Part shown: piece by piece, positions 35,577 to 44,946 of the stretch
Numbering within the stretch: position 1 is the first letter of the stretch
Layout: every line of letters begins with the position of its first letter
NCBI RefSeq assembly: GCF_010501105.1
Contig: NZ_QVMQ01000003.1
Span: 59,544-123,543 of the forward strand
Source of the DNA: Dysgonomonas sp. 511
GTDB lineage: Bacteria > Bacteroidota > Bacteroidia > Bacteroidales > Dysgonomonadaceae
Length of the DNA stretch: 64,000 bases
Direction: 5' to 3'
The notes under the pieces: model-generated
Told to the model about the DNA's origin: nothing
Seen by the model: the letters and a program-made list of their open reading frames with translations, nothing else
Databases searched by the model: none
Made by a program: the position numbers and the translations under genes

Positions 35577-36328
35577 TGGATGCCAAACGAATCCATATGC
35601 AAGCATGTTCGTCTACCAATACCTGCCTGTTGGAGCTGGCTGTAAGCGGACAGGTGAAGAAAGGTTCTCCCCTGCCCGAAGGCAGCATCATATGGGCAGA
35701 GTATCAAACAAGCGGAAAAGGGCAACAAGGAAATAGCTGGGAGTCGGGAAAAGGCGAAAACCTGCTGTTTAGTATCATATTTTACCCTACGATGATAAAG
35801 GCCAACGAACAGTTTATAATATCGCAAATGGTATCGCTGGCTGTTGCCGAATGCCTGCAAAAATACGTGGCGGATATTTCGATAAAGTGGCCAAACGATA
35901 TTTACTGGAGAGAAAAGAAAATCTGCGGGATACTGATAGAGAATAATCTGCTGGAAAATACGATAAGCCAATCGGTTTGCGGCATAGGTATCAATATCAA
36001 CCAGGATGAATTTGTAAGCAATGCTCCGAATCCTGTTTCATTGATGCAGATAACGGGAAAAAGCTACGATCGTGAATCTGTATTGGACGAAGTAAATGAA
36101 CTGATACTTACCTACTATCAAAGAGTAAAAGAAAATGATTACCAGCCAATAACAGAAAAATACAAATCGCTGCTCTTCCGGCGAAACGGTTATTATAAAT
36201 ACAGCGATAAAACGGGCGATTTCCTTGCAAAAATAAAGGATATAAAACCCAATGGGCTGTTAGTCCTCGAAACAAACCTGGGCGAAGAAAAGTTGTTTGC
36301 ATTTAAAGAGGTGAAGTATGTTTTATGA
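35573..36328 (+). CDS. birA: biotin--[acetyl-CoA-carboxylase] ligase
   Basis: 251 residues containing the catalytic and C-terminal domains only, without the N-terminal DNA-binding domain of E. coli BirA, so a ligase and not a repressor. The biotinyl-adenylate loop is seen as TSGKGQQGNSWES (GRGRRGR in E. coli), then IKWPNDIYW and KICGILIEN with the catalytic lysine, and GIGININQ. Last gene of the operon; faces nuoN. Confidence 0.92.
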   Translation: MMDAKRIHMQACSSTNTCLLELAVSGQVKKGSPLPEGSIIWAEYQTSGKGQQGNSWESGKGENLLFSIIFYPTMIKANEQFIISQMVSLAVAECLQKYVADISIKWPNDIYWREKKICGILIENNLLENTISQSVCGIGININQDEFVSNAPNPVSLMQITGKSYDRESVLDEVNELILTYYQRVKENDYQPITEKYKSLLFRRNGYYKYSDKTGDFLAKIKDIKPNGLLVLETNLGEEKLFAFKEVKYVL

Positions 36329-36337
36329 GAACAAAAA

Positions 36338-36368
36338 ACTGCCCGGAAAAACAACGTCCCCGGACAGT
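36338..36368. terminator. hairpin between birA and nuoN
   Basis: ACTGCCCGG (36338-36346) and CCGGACAGT (36360-36368), 8 of 9 paired, between two convergent genes. No strong T-run is visible. Confidence 0.5.
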
Positions 36369-36391
36369 CTCCATATTTTAATATACCAGTT

Positions 36392-37780
36392 CTACAAATT
36401 CAGGCCCATAATTAGCGAAGGGAATATACCCAACAAGATATTCAGGCAAATAGCTGTTATGGCAACAGCTTTATACTCAAAAGGTATCCTCAGTTTTTCC
36501 TCCGATTCGCTTTCCTTGGTTATCATCACATTGGCCACTCCCAGATAATAATATACTGCCATCGCAGAATTTAAGATTCCGAAAAGTACAAGTATTATAT
36601 GTCCTGCCTGCAACATTTGTTCGAATACAAACAGCTTGGCAAAGAATCCGGCAAAAATAGGAATACCACTCAGCGACAGCATTGCGAATGCCAGTACAGC
36701 CACCATTAGCGGCTGATGCTTTCTCAACCCGAAGAAATGAGATATATCTTCATTCTCCTTTCCTCGGCAAACACCCAGTATAACTGCAAAGGCAGCTATC
36801 CCTGCCAGGCTGTAAGCCGATGCGTAATAAAGCACAGCATTGGCAGAACTGCCTACAGCAAGCAATGTCATCATCATAAAGCCGGCATGCGAGATACCCG
36901 AATATGCCATCATACGCTTGATGTTGCGTTGCTTCATCGCAGTAAGGTTACCTACGGTCATCGTAAGGATAGAGAGTACTATCAAGACTATCTGATAGCT
37001 TGGTGTAACAGCAACCGACAGTATGCTTATCACTTTGAATAAAGCAGCTATAGCCGCCACTTTTACCAAAGTGCTCATCATTGCCGTTACCAGTGTAGGC
37101 GAACCTTCGTACACATCAGGCGCCCAGAAGTGGAACGGAACGACAGATGCTTTGAACATCAGCCCTACTGTGAGCATTATAAAACCAATATGGAACCATA
37201 CCGGCAACGAAACTGCCTGTGAAGTCGCGTTTGCTATCGCCGAAATATCAAACGATCCGATAGCACCATATATCAGGGCGATACCAAACAGGATGAAACT
37301 GGAAGCAAAAGCCCCCATAATAAAATATTTCATACCTGCCTCGTTGCTTCTTTCGCTTTTCGGATTGCTGGCGGCAAGTGTATAGGCACATATGGAAAGG
37401 ACTTCGAGACCAATGAAAAACATAGCAAAATTCCCGAACGAAACCATTGCTACCGCTCCTGCCAGCATAAATACCTTGAGCGATATATAGTCTGCAATTT
37501 TTACAAAATTCTGTTGGTAAAATTTCGGGCTCATTGTTATTGCCAGAATAGCAAGGACAATAAACAGTATGGAAAACGCCTGCGAAAAGCCGGTATTCTT
37601 CACCATGTTATATTTATCTGCTTCGATAAATGCTTCGCCGAGATAAAACTCCGTTACCCCCATACCCAGTATAGCTATCAACCCTAAAAGGACAACAGGT
37701 ACAAGTACCTTCCTCAGGTTGAATATTTCTAACAACAGGCTGATAATCCCTAATCCCGAAATGGCTATTAATGTGCTCAT
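36392..37780 (-). CDS. nuoN: NADH-quinone oxidoreductase subunit N
   Basis: 462-residue antiporter-like membrane subunit of complex I, with 13-14 hydrophobic helices and conserved stretches FFIGLEVLSICAYTLAA, PFHFWAPDVYEGSP and RMMAYSGISHAGFMM. Proton pumping in the inner membrane. Last gene of the 14-gene nuo operon. Confidence 0.95.
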   Translation of the reverse strand: MSTLIAISGLGIISLLLEIFNLRKVLVPVVLLGLIAILGMGVTEFYLGEAFIEADKYNMVKNTGFSQAFSILFIVLAILAITMSPKFYQQNFVKIADYISLKVFMLAGAVAMVSFGNFAMFFIGLEVLSICAYTLAASNPKSERSNEAGMKYFIMGAFASSFILFGIALIYGAIGSFDISAIANATSQAVSLPVWFHIGFIMLTVGLMFKASVVPFHFWAPDVYEGSPTLVTAMMSTLVKVAAIAALFKVISILSVAVTPSYQIVLIVLSILTMTVGNLTAMKQRNIKRMMAYSGISHAGFMMMTLLAVGSSANAVLYYASAYSLAGIAAFAVILGVCRGKENEDISHFFGLRKHQPLMVAVLAFAMLSLSGIPIFAGFFAKLFVFEQMLQAGHIILVLFGILNSAMAVYYYLGVANVMITKESESEEKLRIPFEYKAVAITAICLNILLGIFPSLIMGLNL

Positions 37781-37798
37781 TATATATCTGTGTATTTT

Positions 37799-39235
37799 TT
37801 ATCTGTTAATATACATCACTATTTCCGACAGGCTCGAACCTACCAGGTCTGTTACCGGCTTCACATACACCCCGAAGAAAAACAGTACGAGGACTATAAT
37901 GCCGAATACTGTAGTTTCTGTTTTCGACAAGTCGAAGAACGAACCTTCGTAACGCGGGCCAAGCATTACCTGCTGGAACATACGAAGCATAAACAAGGCT
38001 CCAAGGAAAAGCGATGTACCTATTGCAATTGCATACCACATACCTACCTGATACAGTCCGTACATGATTGTAAATTCGCCAATGAAATTGAATGTCAGCG
38101 GCACTCCTATCGAAGACAATATGCTAAGGAAGAATGCTACTGTAAATTTAGGAGAACCCGAAGCTAACCCGCCCAATTTGGATATAGAAAGCGTCTTCGT
38201 CCGGTGCTGTATCACATCTACCGAATAAAACAGGGCTACTATACCAAACCCGTGCGCAAGTATCAGTACTACAGCCCCCTGCATAGCATCGTAAGTCAGC
38301 GCATACGCTCCCGCGGCAACAAAGCCGACATGCGAAAGCGAGGCATAGGCCATAAAACGTTTGAGGTCATCTTGCCTCAATGCCATTATCGCCCCATACA
38401 CCACACCGATTATACAAAGGATAAGGATTACCGTGCGCAACTCTTGTGCTGCATAAGGTGCAGTAGGTATCTGCCAGCGCATTACACTATATGCCCCCAT
38501 TTTCGACATAAGCCCTGCAAGCAGCATCGTACCCACTGCCGGAGCCTTCTGGTAGACATTTGCCTGCCATGTGTGGAAGGGAAAGATAGGTATTTTGATA
38601 GCGTAAGCAAGGAAAAATGCGAGAAATATGCATATTTGCTCCGTATTGTTCAAATTGGCTTTGTAGAAATCTTCGAGCAGGAAACTGCCCACTTTGGTGT
38701 ACATATAGATAATAGCACCCATCATAAAGAGCGACCCAACAAACGTGAACAGGAAAAATGTCATGGCTGCCTTACGGCGTTTTGCCATTTCGCCATTGCC
38801 CCAAAGCACTATGATGAAATAGATAGGGATCAACGACATTTCCCAGAACACATAATAAAGCAATGCATCGCTACTCAGGAATGCGCCTGTCATGGCAAAA
38901 GCCATAAACATGATAAGGGCGTATAATAGTTTCTCGTTCTTAAACTCACGGTTGAGCGAGGCCAGTATTATCACAGGCAACAGTATAGTCGTAAGCAATA
39001 CCATTGCAATGGCAAGTCCATCCGCTTTCAACGAAAATGTTATATTCGGATTGCTAATCCATCCGGTGCTGAAATTAATAGTCCCGGTTTCCCCGTATTT
39101 AAGATATAAAGCTACGGAAAATACAGCTGCGGCCACGCTAAACAATATGGCAGCCTTCGAGGCAAACCTGTTGCCGCAAAAATATGTAAAGATTGCTCCT
39201 CCCAGCAGTATAATCAAGATAATTACAATATTCAT
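37799..39235 (-). CDS. nuoM: NADH-quinone oxidoreductase subunit M
   Basis: 478-residue antiporter-like subunit: YVFWEMSLIPIYFIIVLWG with the key glutamate, IPIFPFHTWQANVYQKAP and RFMAYASLSHVGFV. 18 bp before nuoN. Confidence 0.95.
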   Translation of the reverse strand: MNIVIILIILLGGAIFTYFCGNRFASKAAILFSVAAAVFSVALYLKYGETGTINFSTGWISNPNITFSLKADGLAIAMVLLTTILLPVIILASLNREFKNEKLLYALIMFMAFAMTGAFLSSDALLYYVFWEMSLIPIYFIIVLWGNGEMAKRRKAAMTFFLFTFVGSLFMMGAIIYMYTKVGSFLLEDFYKANLNNTEQICIFLAFFLAYAIKIPIFPFHTWQANVYQKAPAVGTMLLAGLMSKMGAYSVMRWQIPTAPYAAQELRTVILILCIIGVVYGAIMALRQDDLKRFMAYASLSHVGFVAAGAYALTYDAMQGAVVLILAHGFGIVALFYSVDVIQHRTKTLSISKLGGLASGSPKFTVAFFLSILSSIGVPLTFNFIGEFTIMYGLYQVGMWYAIAIGTSLFLGALFMLRMFQQVMLGPRYEGSFFDLSKTETTVFGIIVLVLFFFGVYVKPVTDLVGSSLSEIVMYINR

Positions 39236-39249
39236 ATTTCCTTAAAATT

Positions 39250-41139
39250 TTATACGAGAAATAAACAAATGATTAGCGCACTAAACCCTAATACAAAGAA
39301 AAAGAGATAAAAACCAAGGCTTCCGTTTTGCATCCTTTTAGCAGGCACAGACAGTACTTCCACCAGTTCGCCGGCACCTTTGAATACATTCTTGAGCAGT
39401 TCTTCTACAACCCGGTTGAAAAAGTTGGCTAAAGCATAGATTGGTTTTACAAACAATGTGTTATATATCTCGTCGATGTAGTATTTATTGTAAAGCACTT
39501 TCGAGAATCCGGTTATCTTATCATCCTCAGCAGGTACAGCAGATTTCTTCACATAGATATAATACGCCAACCCCAGACCGGCGAAAGCTATAATGGTAGA
39601 AATAGCCATCGTCAATGCCTGTTCGCCTATCGGCGGATGTTCGGCAAAGGCTATCTGCGGTAATACGGGTTCGAGATATCCGTTGAGCCAGCTAAAGCCA
39701 AATGGCATGCTGATAATCCCTCCGAAGAATGCAAGGAATGCAAGGATCATCAAAGGGATAGTCATTGATTTAGGCGACTCGTGCAAATGGTGCTTTTGTT
39801 CTTCCGTCCCCCTAAAATCTTTGAAGAAAGTAAGGAAAAGCGCACGGAACATATAGAAAGCTGTAAGCAACGACGCCAATAATGCTATAAACCAAAGTAT
39901 TTTATTCTGTTCGAAAGCCACCATCATTATCTCGTCTTTGGATACAAACCCGGCTAAAGGCGGAATACCTGCTATGGAGAAAGTTGCCGTAATGAATGTA
40001 AAGAATGTAATTGCCATCACTTTTTTCAGGCCACCCATACGGCGCATATCCTGTTCGCCACCCATTGCATGTATCACCGAACCGGAGCCAAGGAACAGGC
40101 AGGCTTTGAAGAATGCGTGTGTAATAACGTGGAATACTGCCACATGATATGCTCCCAATCCTAGAGCTAGGAACATTAGCCCCAATTGCGAAACGGTAGA
40201 ATAGGCCAGTACTTTCTTTATATCGGTCTGTGCAATAGCTATCGAAGCGGCAAACAAGGCCGTTACTGCTCCCACTATTGCCATCAGCATTTGAATATCG
40301 GGAGTGAGGTCGAACACAAAATTGAGGCGCGTAACCATAAAGATACCCGCAGTAACCATCGTAGCAGCATGTATCAACGCCGATACGGGTGTAGGGCCTG
40401 CCATTGCATCGGGCAACCATGTATAAAGCGGTATCTGCGCACTCTTACCCGTTGCACCGATAAACAACGCTAAAGTAGCCACCCCCAAGAGGGAAGATAC
40501 TTCCGGATTTGAAGTACTCGAAACAGCTTCGCTAAGTGTAGCATAGTCTACTGTATTGAACAGATAGCCGAGTGTAAATATACCTACAAGAAACCCCAAG
40601 TCGCCGATACGGTTCATAATGAAAGCTTTCTTTGCGGCATTATTGTTTTTATGGTCGCGCGACCAAAATCCGATAAGCAGGTAAGAACACAATCCTACGC
40701 CTTCCCATCCGATGAACATTACCAGAAGGTTGCTTCCCGATACCAGTACAGTCATAAAAAATATAAACAGGTTGAGGTAAGAGAAGTAGCGGTCTATATT
40801 CCTGTCGTCCTTCATATACCCCATCGAATATATGTGTATCAGGGTACCGATTCCGGTTACGAACAGCAGCCAGATAAGCGACAGTTGGTCGAAGGAAAAC
40901 GACATATCGGTGGTGAACTCACCCAAGGCTATCCACTGGAAGAAGTTGATTTCGACGACTTCGCCTGTAGAAAGCAGGCGGATGAAAAATATACATGTTA
41001 CAACAAAGCTGATAAGGACAGCCGTTGTGCCTATTATACCCGTCATACAACGCCCGGTGGTTGTCTTGCCTACCAAAAGGTTGATAAGAAAACCCACGAA
41101 CGGACTAAGCAGAAGTAATAATACTAATATTGTTTCCAT
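39250..41139 (-). CDS. nuoL: NADH-quinone oxidoreductase subunit L
   Basis: 629-residue antiporter-like subunit with the long C-terminal lateral helix region (from about residue 520) and a final membrane anchor. Motifs: MFIGWEGVGLCSYLLIGFW, PLYTWLPDAMAGPTPVSALI, KKVLAYSTVSQLGLM. 14 bp before nuoM. Confidence 0.96.
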   Translation of the reverse strand: METILVLLLLLSPFVGFLINLLVGKTTTGRCMTGIIGTTAVLISFVVTCIFFIRLLSTGEVVEINFFQWIALGEFTTDMSFSFDQLSLIWLLFVTGIGTLIHIYSMGYMKDDRNIDRYFSYLNLFIFFMTVLVSGSNLLVMFIGWEGVGLCSYLLIGFWSRDHKNNNAAKKAFIMNRIGDLGFLVGIFTLGYLFNTVDYATLSEAVSSTSNPEVSSLLGVATLALFIGATGKSAQIPLYTWLPDAMAGPTPVSALIHAATMVTAGIFMVTRLNFVFDLTPDIQMLMAIVGAVTALFAASIAIAQTDIKKVLAYSTVSQLGLMFLALGLGAYHVAVFHVITHAFFKACLFLGSGSVIHAMGGEQDMRRMGGLKKVMAITFFTFITATFSIAGIPPLAGFVSKDEIMMVAFEQNKILWFIALLASLLTAFYMFRALFLTFFKDFRGTEEQKHHLHESPKSMTIPLMILAFLAFFGGIISMPFGFSWLNGYLEPVLPQIAFAEHPPIGEQALTMAISTIIAFAGLGLAYYIYVKKSAVPAEDDKITGFSKVLYNKYYIDEIYNTLFVKPIYALANFFNRVVEELLKNVFKGAGELVEVLSVPAKRMQNGSLGFYLFFFVLGFSALIICLFLV

Positions 41140-41145
41140 CCGTAT

Positions 41146-41469
41146 CTATCCTTTTAAGTTTTTTAGTTTGTCAATATCGGTTGTCCCTATATTGCGGAAT
41201 ACCGCTACCAGAATAGCCAACCCGACTGCTACCTCGGCAGCGGCTACAGCCATCGAGAAAATAACAAATACCTGTCCGCTGGTATCCTGATGATACACCG
41301 AAAACACCGTGAGCAGCATATTGGCAGCTGCCAACATGAGTTCGACCGACATCAGCATGACTATCGTACTGCGGCGGTACAGTATTCCTATCGCCCCCAC
41401 TGTAAAGAGGAGAATGGAGAGGTAGATGTAGTTGTTTATCCCTACTTGTTCTAACATATTATCCAACAT
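41146..41469 (-). CDS. nuoK: NADH-quinone oxidoreductase subunit K
   Basis: 107 residues, three helices, with the conserved glutamate in LMSVELMLAAANML and a second in AAAEVAVGLAI. The start may be the fifth residue (MLEQVGINNYIYLS), which is more typical. Confidence 0.93.
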   Translation of the reverse strand: MLDNMLEQVGINNYIYLSILLFTVGAIGILYRRSTIVMLMSVELMLAAANMLLTVFSVYHQDTSGQVFVIFSMAVAAAEVAVGLAILVAVFRNIGTTDIDKLKNLKG

Positions 41470-41473
41470 ATCT

Positions 41474-41977
41474 TTATGCGTTTTTCTCTTTTTTCGAAAT
41501 CAATACAGCGCCTATCATGGCGGCAAGCAACAATATGGCGGCAAACTCGAAGGGTACGAGGTATTCTTCGAGCAATACTTGCCCGATCACACTCACCGAC
41601 TGGAAATCGGCTCCTTCTGCCTTATAGCTTTCTATCACCGGTGTAGATTTCAGCATTGCAGCCAGAAGTACAAGCCCCATCAGGCATGCCGATACGGTAG
41701 CGGCAATGCGGCTCGCCACCTTCTTTTTCGGTTCGTGCTGCTCACTTAGGTTCATAAGCATCAGCGTGAAAAGCAACAACACGATAATAGCCCCGGCATA
41801 AACCACAATATTGATTACTGCCAGAAACAAAGCGTTGAGCATCAGGTAGTGCCCCGAAATGGAAAAGAAGCAGATAATCATATACACGGCACTATGTATG
41901 GGATTCTTCGACAATACAGTCAGAAGTCCCGTGCCTAATGTTATAGCTGCCAGAATGTAAAAAATTATTGTAATCAT
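41474..41977 (-). CDS. nuoJ: NADH-quinone oxidoreductase subunit J
   Basis: 167 residues, five helices; conserved NPIHSAVYMIICFFSISGHY and VINIVVYAGAIIVLLLFTLM. 4 bp before nuoK. Confidence 0.93.
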   Translation of the reverse strand: MITIIFYILAAITLGTGLLTVLSKNPIHSAVYMIICFFSISGHYLMLNALFLAVINIVVYAGAIIVLLLFTLMLMNLSEQHEPKKKVASRIAATVSACLMGLVLLAAMLKSTPVIESYKAEGADFQSVSVIGQVLLEEYLVPFEFAAILLLAAMIGAVLISKKEKNA

Positions 41978-41982
41978 ATTTC

Positions 41983-42012
41983 GGTTACGAGTTACGAGTT
42001 ACAAGTTACAAG
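41983..42012. repeat. GTTACRA heptamer repeat, nuoI-nuoJ gap
   Basis: Four tandem units on + (GTTACGA, GTTACGA, GTTACAA, GTTACAA), directly before nuoJ. One of four such arrays in the nuo operon. Confidence 0.7.
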
Positions 42013-42047
42013 CGATTCATAACTTATAATTCATAATTTATAATTAT

Positions 42048-42581
42048 TTAATCGTATTTTCTTGCCTTAGCGTCTTCTACGGAAATTACAAGTTTGTCTT
42101 TTCCATAGATAAAATCTTCCCTTTCCAGTTTCGGCTTTACCAACAGTTTCGATTTGGTGAGGAAAATAGCTTCTTTCGGACAGGCATCTTCGCACAATCC
42201 GCAAAAAATGCAGCGCAACATGTTTATTTCGTAAACAGCCGCATATTTCTCTTCGCGGTAAAGATGTTCTTCTCCTTTTTTGCGTTCGGCGGCAACCATC
42301 GTAATAGCCTCGGCCGGACATGCCAGTGCGCACAACCCGCAGGCAGTACAACGCTCCCGTCCCTCTTCGTCGCGCATCAGTACGTGCTGCCCACGATATA
42401 CGGGGCTGAACTCGCGCTTTTGTTCAGGATATTGTACTGTATTCTTTTGGGCGAAGAAGTGTTTTATTGTAATACCCAGACCTTTTATGATAGCAGGCAG
42501 GTAGATACGTTCGGCAAAGGTCATTTTTTTATCAGAAACCTCTACTTTCTTGCCCGACAACGATATATTTTTTATATCCAT
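42048..42581 (-). CDS. nuoI: NADH-quinone oxidoreductase subunit I
   Basis: 177-residue peripheral-arm subunit carrying clusters N6a and N6b: CTACGLCALACP and CIFCGLCEDACP, each with the following cysteine/proline. 9 bp after nuoH. Confidence 0.95.
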   Translation of the reverse strand: MDIKNISLSGKKVEVSDKKMTFAERIYLPAIIKGLGITIKHFFAQKNTVQYPEQKREFSPVYRGQHVLMRDEEGRERCTACGLCALACPAEAITMVAAERKKGEEHLYREEKYAAVYEINMLRCIFCGLCEDACPKEAIFLTKSKLLVKPKLEREDFIYGKDKLVISVEDAKARKYD

Positions 42582-42590
42582 TAGATTTAC

Positions 42591-43649
42591 TTATTTGAAT
42601 ATCAGCGTAAAAATACCAACAAGGAATATGTTTGCTATAGCCAGCGGCAACAGTATCTTCCATCCGAGGTTCATCAGCTGGTCGTACCTGAATCTTGGTA
42701 TTGTCCAGCGCACCCACATATAGAAGAATATAAAGAATGCAGTTTTGCCAAGCATCGCCAACACTCCTATACCGCTCGCAATGTTCATTCCCCAGTTTTC
42801 GCGTACCCAGTCGATAAACGGATAGTTGTACCCGCCAAAGAAAAGCACCGAAATAAATGCCGATGAGAAAAACATACTTGCATATTCCGAAAACATGAAG
42901 AATCCCATTCCCAGTGAAGAGTATTCTGTATGATGGCCGTTAACCAGCTCCGACTCACACTCGGCAAGGTCGAACGGCGTACGGTTGCATTCGGCAAACG
43001 AACAGACAAGGAAAATAAGGAAAGTCAACGGCTGATAGATCACATTCCATTGCATACCGTGCCATCCGCCTTGTTGTTCCGATATGTCTACCAGGCTAAG
43101 CGAGCCTGTCATCATTATCAGGGCGATGAGCGAAAGCCCCATAGCTACTTCGTAGGATATCATTTGCGCACCTGCACGGATACCTCCTATGAGCGAGTAT
43201 TTGTTGTTCGATGCCCATCCTCCTATTATTATGCCATATACACTGGTGGAAAGCACAGCTACTATATAGAGTATGCCTACGTTTACATCGGCTATATATG
43301 GTTTTACTATATACGATTCGAGCAAGCCGGGAATGGAAATAATAAATTCTTCTCCCCACGGGATGAGAGCCACACCCAATAGTGAGACTATCATAGCGAT
43401 AGCCGGGCCGCAAATAAACAATATCTTGTTGGGGGTATTGGGCATAAACTCTTCTTTAGCGAAAAGCTTTGTTCCGTCGCAAATAGGTTGCAACAGCCCG
43501 AATATTCCGGCGCGGTTTGGCCCATACCTGTCTTGCAGGAAACCCGCTACTTTTCGTTCGGCATAGGTGGAATACAAGGCAAAAAGCATTGTGACGGCAA
43601 ATACCAGAACGATTAAAATAAGTTTTTCAATAATAATTGCAACTTCCAT
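42591..43649 (-). CDS. nuoH: NADH-quinone oxidoreductase subunit H
   Basis: 352-residue membrane subunit forming the quinone site with NuoB/D; eight helices, the signature YAERKVAGFLQDRYGPNRAG and acidic loop FAECNRTPFDLAECESELV. Confidence 0.96.
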   Translation of the reverse strand: MEVAIIIEKLILIVLVFAVTMLFALYSTYAERKVAGFLQDRYGPNRAGIFGLLQPICDGTKLFAKEEFMPNTPNKILFICGPAIAMIVSLLGVALIPWGEEFIISIPGLLESYIVKPYIADVNVGILYIVAVLSTSVYGIIIGGWASNNKYSLIGGIRAGAQMISYEVAMGLSLIALIMMTGSLSLVDISEQQGGWHGMQWNVIYQPLTFLIFLVCSFAECNRTPFDLAECESELVNGHHTEYSSLGMGFFMFSEYASMFFSSAFISVLFFGGYNYPFIDWVRENWGMNIASGIGVLAMLGKTAFFIFFYMWVRWTIPRFRYDQLMNLGWKILLPLAIANIFLVGIFTLIFK

Positions 43650-43660
43650 ATTTTTTTAAT

Positions 43661-43739
43661 AGTTACGGGTTACGAGCTACGAGTTACAAGACAACTGACT
43701 CTTAAGACTCGTTTACTTGTAACTTGCAACTTGTAACTA
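43661..43739. repeat. inverted GTTACRA arrays, nuoG-nuoH gap
   Basis: GTTACGG/GTTACGA/GCTACGA/GTTACAA on + (43661-43690) and the reverse complement type TTGTAAC/TTGCAAC/TTGTAAC (43715-43739), so the transcript can form a long imperfect hairpin. Confidence 0.65.
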
Positions 43740-44780
43740 TTTTTTCGTTTTCTTTATAGCTTCCAACTCATTAGCATCGTAAGGCACATCCTCCATGCTT
43801 ATCTTTTTACGGTCTTCTTCCCTACCCTCCAATATAAATTCGTCGGTATCTATTTTCACCTTGCTTTGCGGGATAGTATAATTGTTGACATTGTTTACTG
43901 AGTATTTCTGGAACTGGCGAGGCCCTTCTATCGTCCAGTCGTCTACATTCTTGTGTTCGAAGCGGCATTCATTGCAGATAAAGTCTTCGGCTTCGTGCCA
44001 CTGGTCTTTGCGTACTGTTACACGCAATACGCTATCGCCAAACATCCACAGGGTAACTTTTCCCGAACACTTGGTACAGTGGCGATGTGCATCGAATTTC
44101 TTGGTAAACCATACACGCGACTTGAAACGGAATGTCTTGTCCGTCAGTGCACCTACAGGACAAACGTCTATTACATTACCCGAAAAATCGTTATCTATCG
44201 CCCTTTCGATATGTGTAGAAATCTGCGCATGGTCGCCCCTGCCCAACACTCCATGCACGCGTTCGGGCGTCAGCTGGTCGGCCAGCCTAACGCAACGGTA
44301 GCAAAGGATACAGCGGTTCATATGCAACTGTATATACGGGCCTATGTCTTCGGGCTCGAAAGTCCTTTTCTTTTCTACGAAACGCGACTTAAAGTTTCCA
44401 TTATTGAATGCCAAATCCTGCAGGTCGCATTCGCCTGCCTGATCGCAAACAGGGCAATCGAGCGGGTGATTGATAAGCAGAAACTCAGAAATGGCATTAC
44501 GGGCTGTAACTGCACGTTCGGATGTGGCACTTTTCACCTCCATTCCTTCCTGAACGGCTGTAACACAAGATGGTTGCAGCTTAGGCATCGGGCGAGGGTC
44601 GCGTTCGCTACCTTTGGTTACTTCCACCAGGCAACAACGGCATTTACCTCCGGTTTGTTGCAGCTTGGAGTAATAGCACATAGCAGGAGGAACACATTCG
44701 CCGCCAATCATACGGGCAGCTTGCAGGACTGTAGTCCCCGGCTCTACATCTATGGTTTGTCCGTCTATTGTAATTTTCAT
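43737..44780 (-). CDS. nuoG: NADH-quinone oxidoreductase subunit G, short form
   Basis: 347 residues, against about 700-900 in most bacteria. The N-terminal iron-sulfur part is complete: the [2Fe-2S] cysteines in PPAMCYYSKLQQTGGKCRCC, HPLDCPVCDQAGECDLQ, RCILCYRCVR, and CTKCSGK...CNECRF of the start of the molybdopterin-like domain. The large molybdopterin-like domain itself is missing and the protein ends with a charged tail. The gene is bounded by repeats and by nuoF and nuoH in proper order, so this looks like a lineage-specific short form and not a frameshift. The following frame shows no continuation. Confidence 0.92.
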   Translation of the reverse strand: MKITIDGQTIDVEPGTTVLQAARMIGGECVPPAMCYYSKLQQTGGKCRCCLVEVTKGSERDPRPMPKLQPSCVTAVQEGMEVKSATSERAVTARNAISEFLLINHPLDCPVCDQAGECDLQDLAFNNGNFKSRFVEKKRTFEPEDIGPYIQLHMNRCILCYRCVRLADQLTPERVHGVLGRGDHAQISTHIERAIDNDFSGNVIDVCPVGALTDKTFRFKSRVWFTKKFDAHRHCTKCSGKVTLWMFGDSVLRVTVRKDQWHEAEDFICNECRFEHKNVDDWTIEGPRQFQKYSVNNVNNYTIPQSKVKIDTDEFILEGREEDRKKISMEDVPYDANELEAIKKTKK

Positions 44781-44786
44781 ATTTCA

Positions 44787-44815
44787 GTTACATGTTACGA
44801 GTTACAAGTTACAGG
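44787..44815. repeat. GTTACRA heptamer repeat, nuoF-nuoG gap
   Basis: GTTACAT/GTTACGA/GTTACAA/GTTACAG, followed by AGATACAAGTTGACAAGC, a string also found in altered form after the array at 46310. Confidence 0.65.
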
Positions 44816-44946
44816 TCAGATACAAGTTGACAAGCAGACTAGTAAACGAGTTAAATGTATTTTATCTTTATCTTCATTTGCTAATTATACTAATTCCCCA
44901 ATTTACTCATTGTATCGGCACATTGGTATATCAGTACATTAAACCA

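Noticed and set aside
38204..38926. 240-codon open frame on +
   Set aside because: Antisense shadow of nuoM.
43737..44780. NuoG as a frameshifted pseudogene
   Set aside because: No continuation of the molybdopterin-like domain in another frame downstream; nuoH follows after a repeat-filled gap, so the short form appears genuine.
43953..44942. 329-codon open frame on +
   Set aside because: Antisense shadow of nuoG running into the repeat region; no motif.
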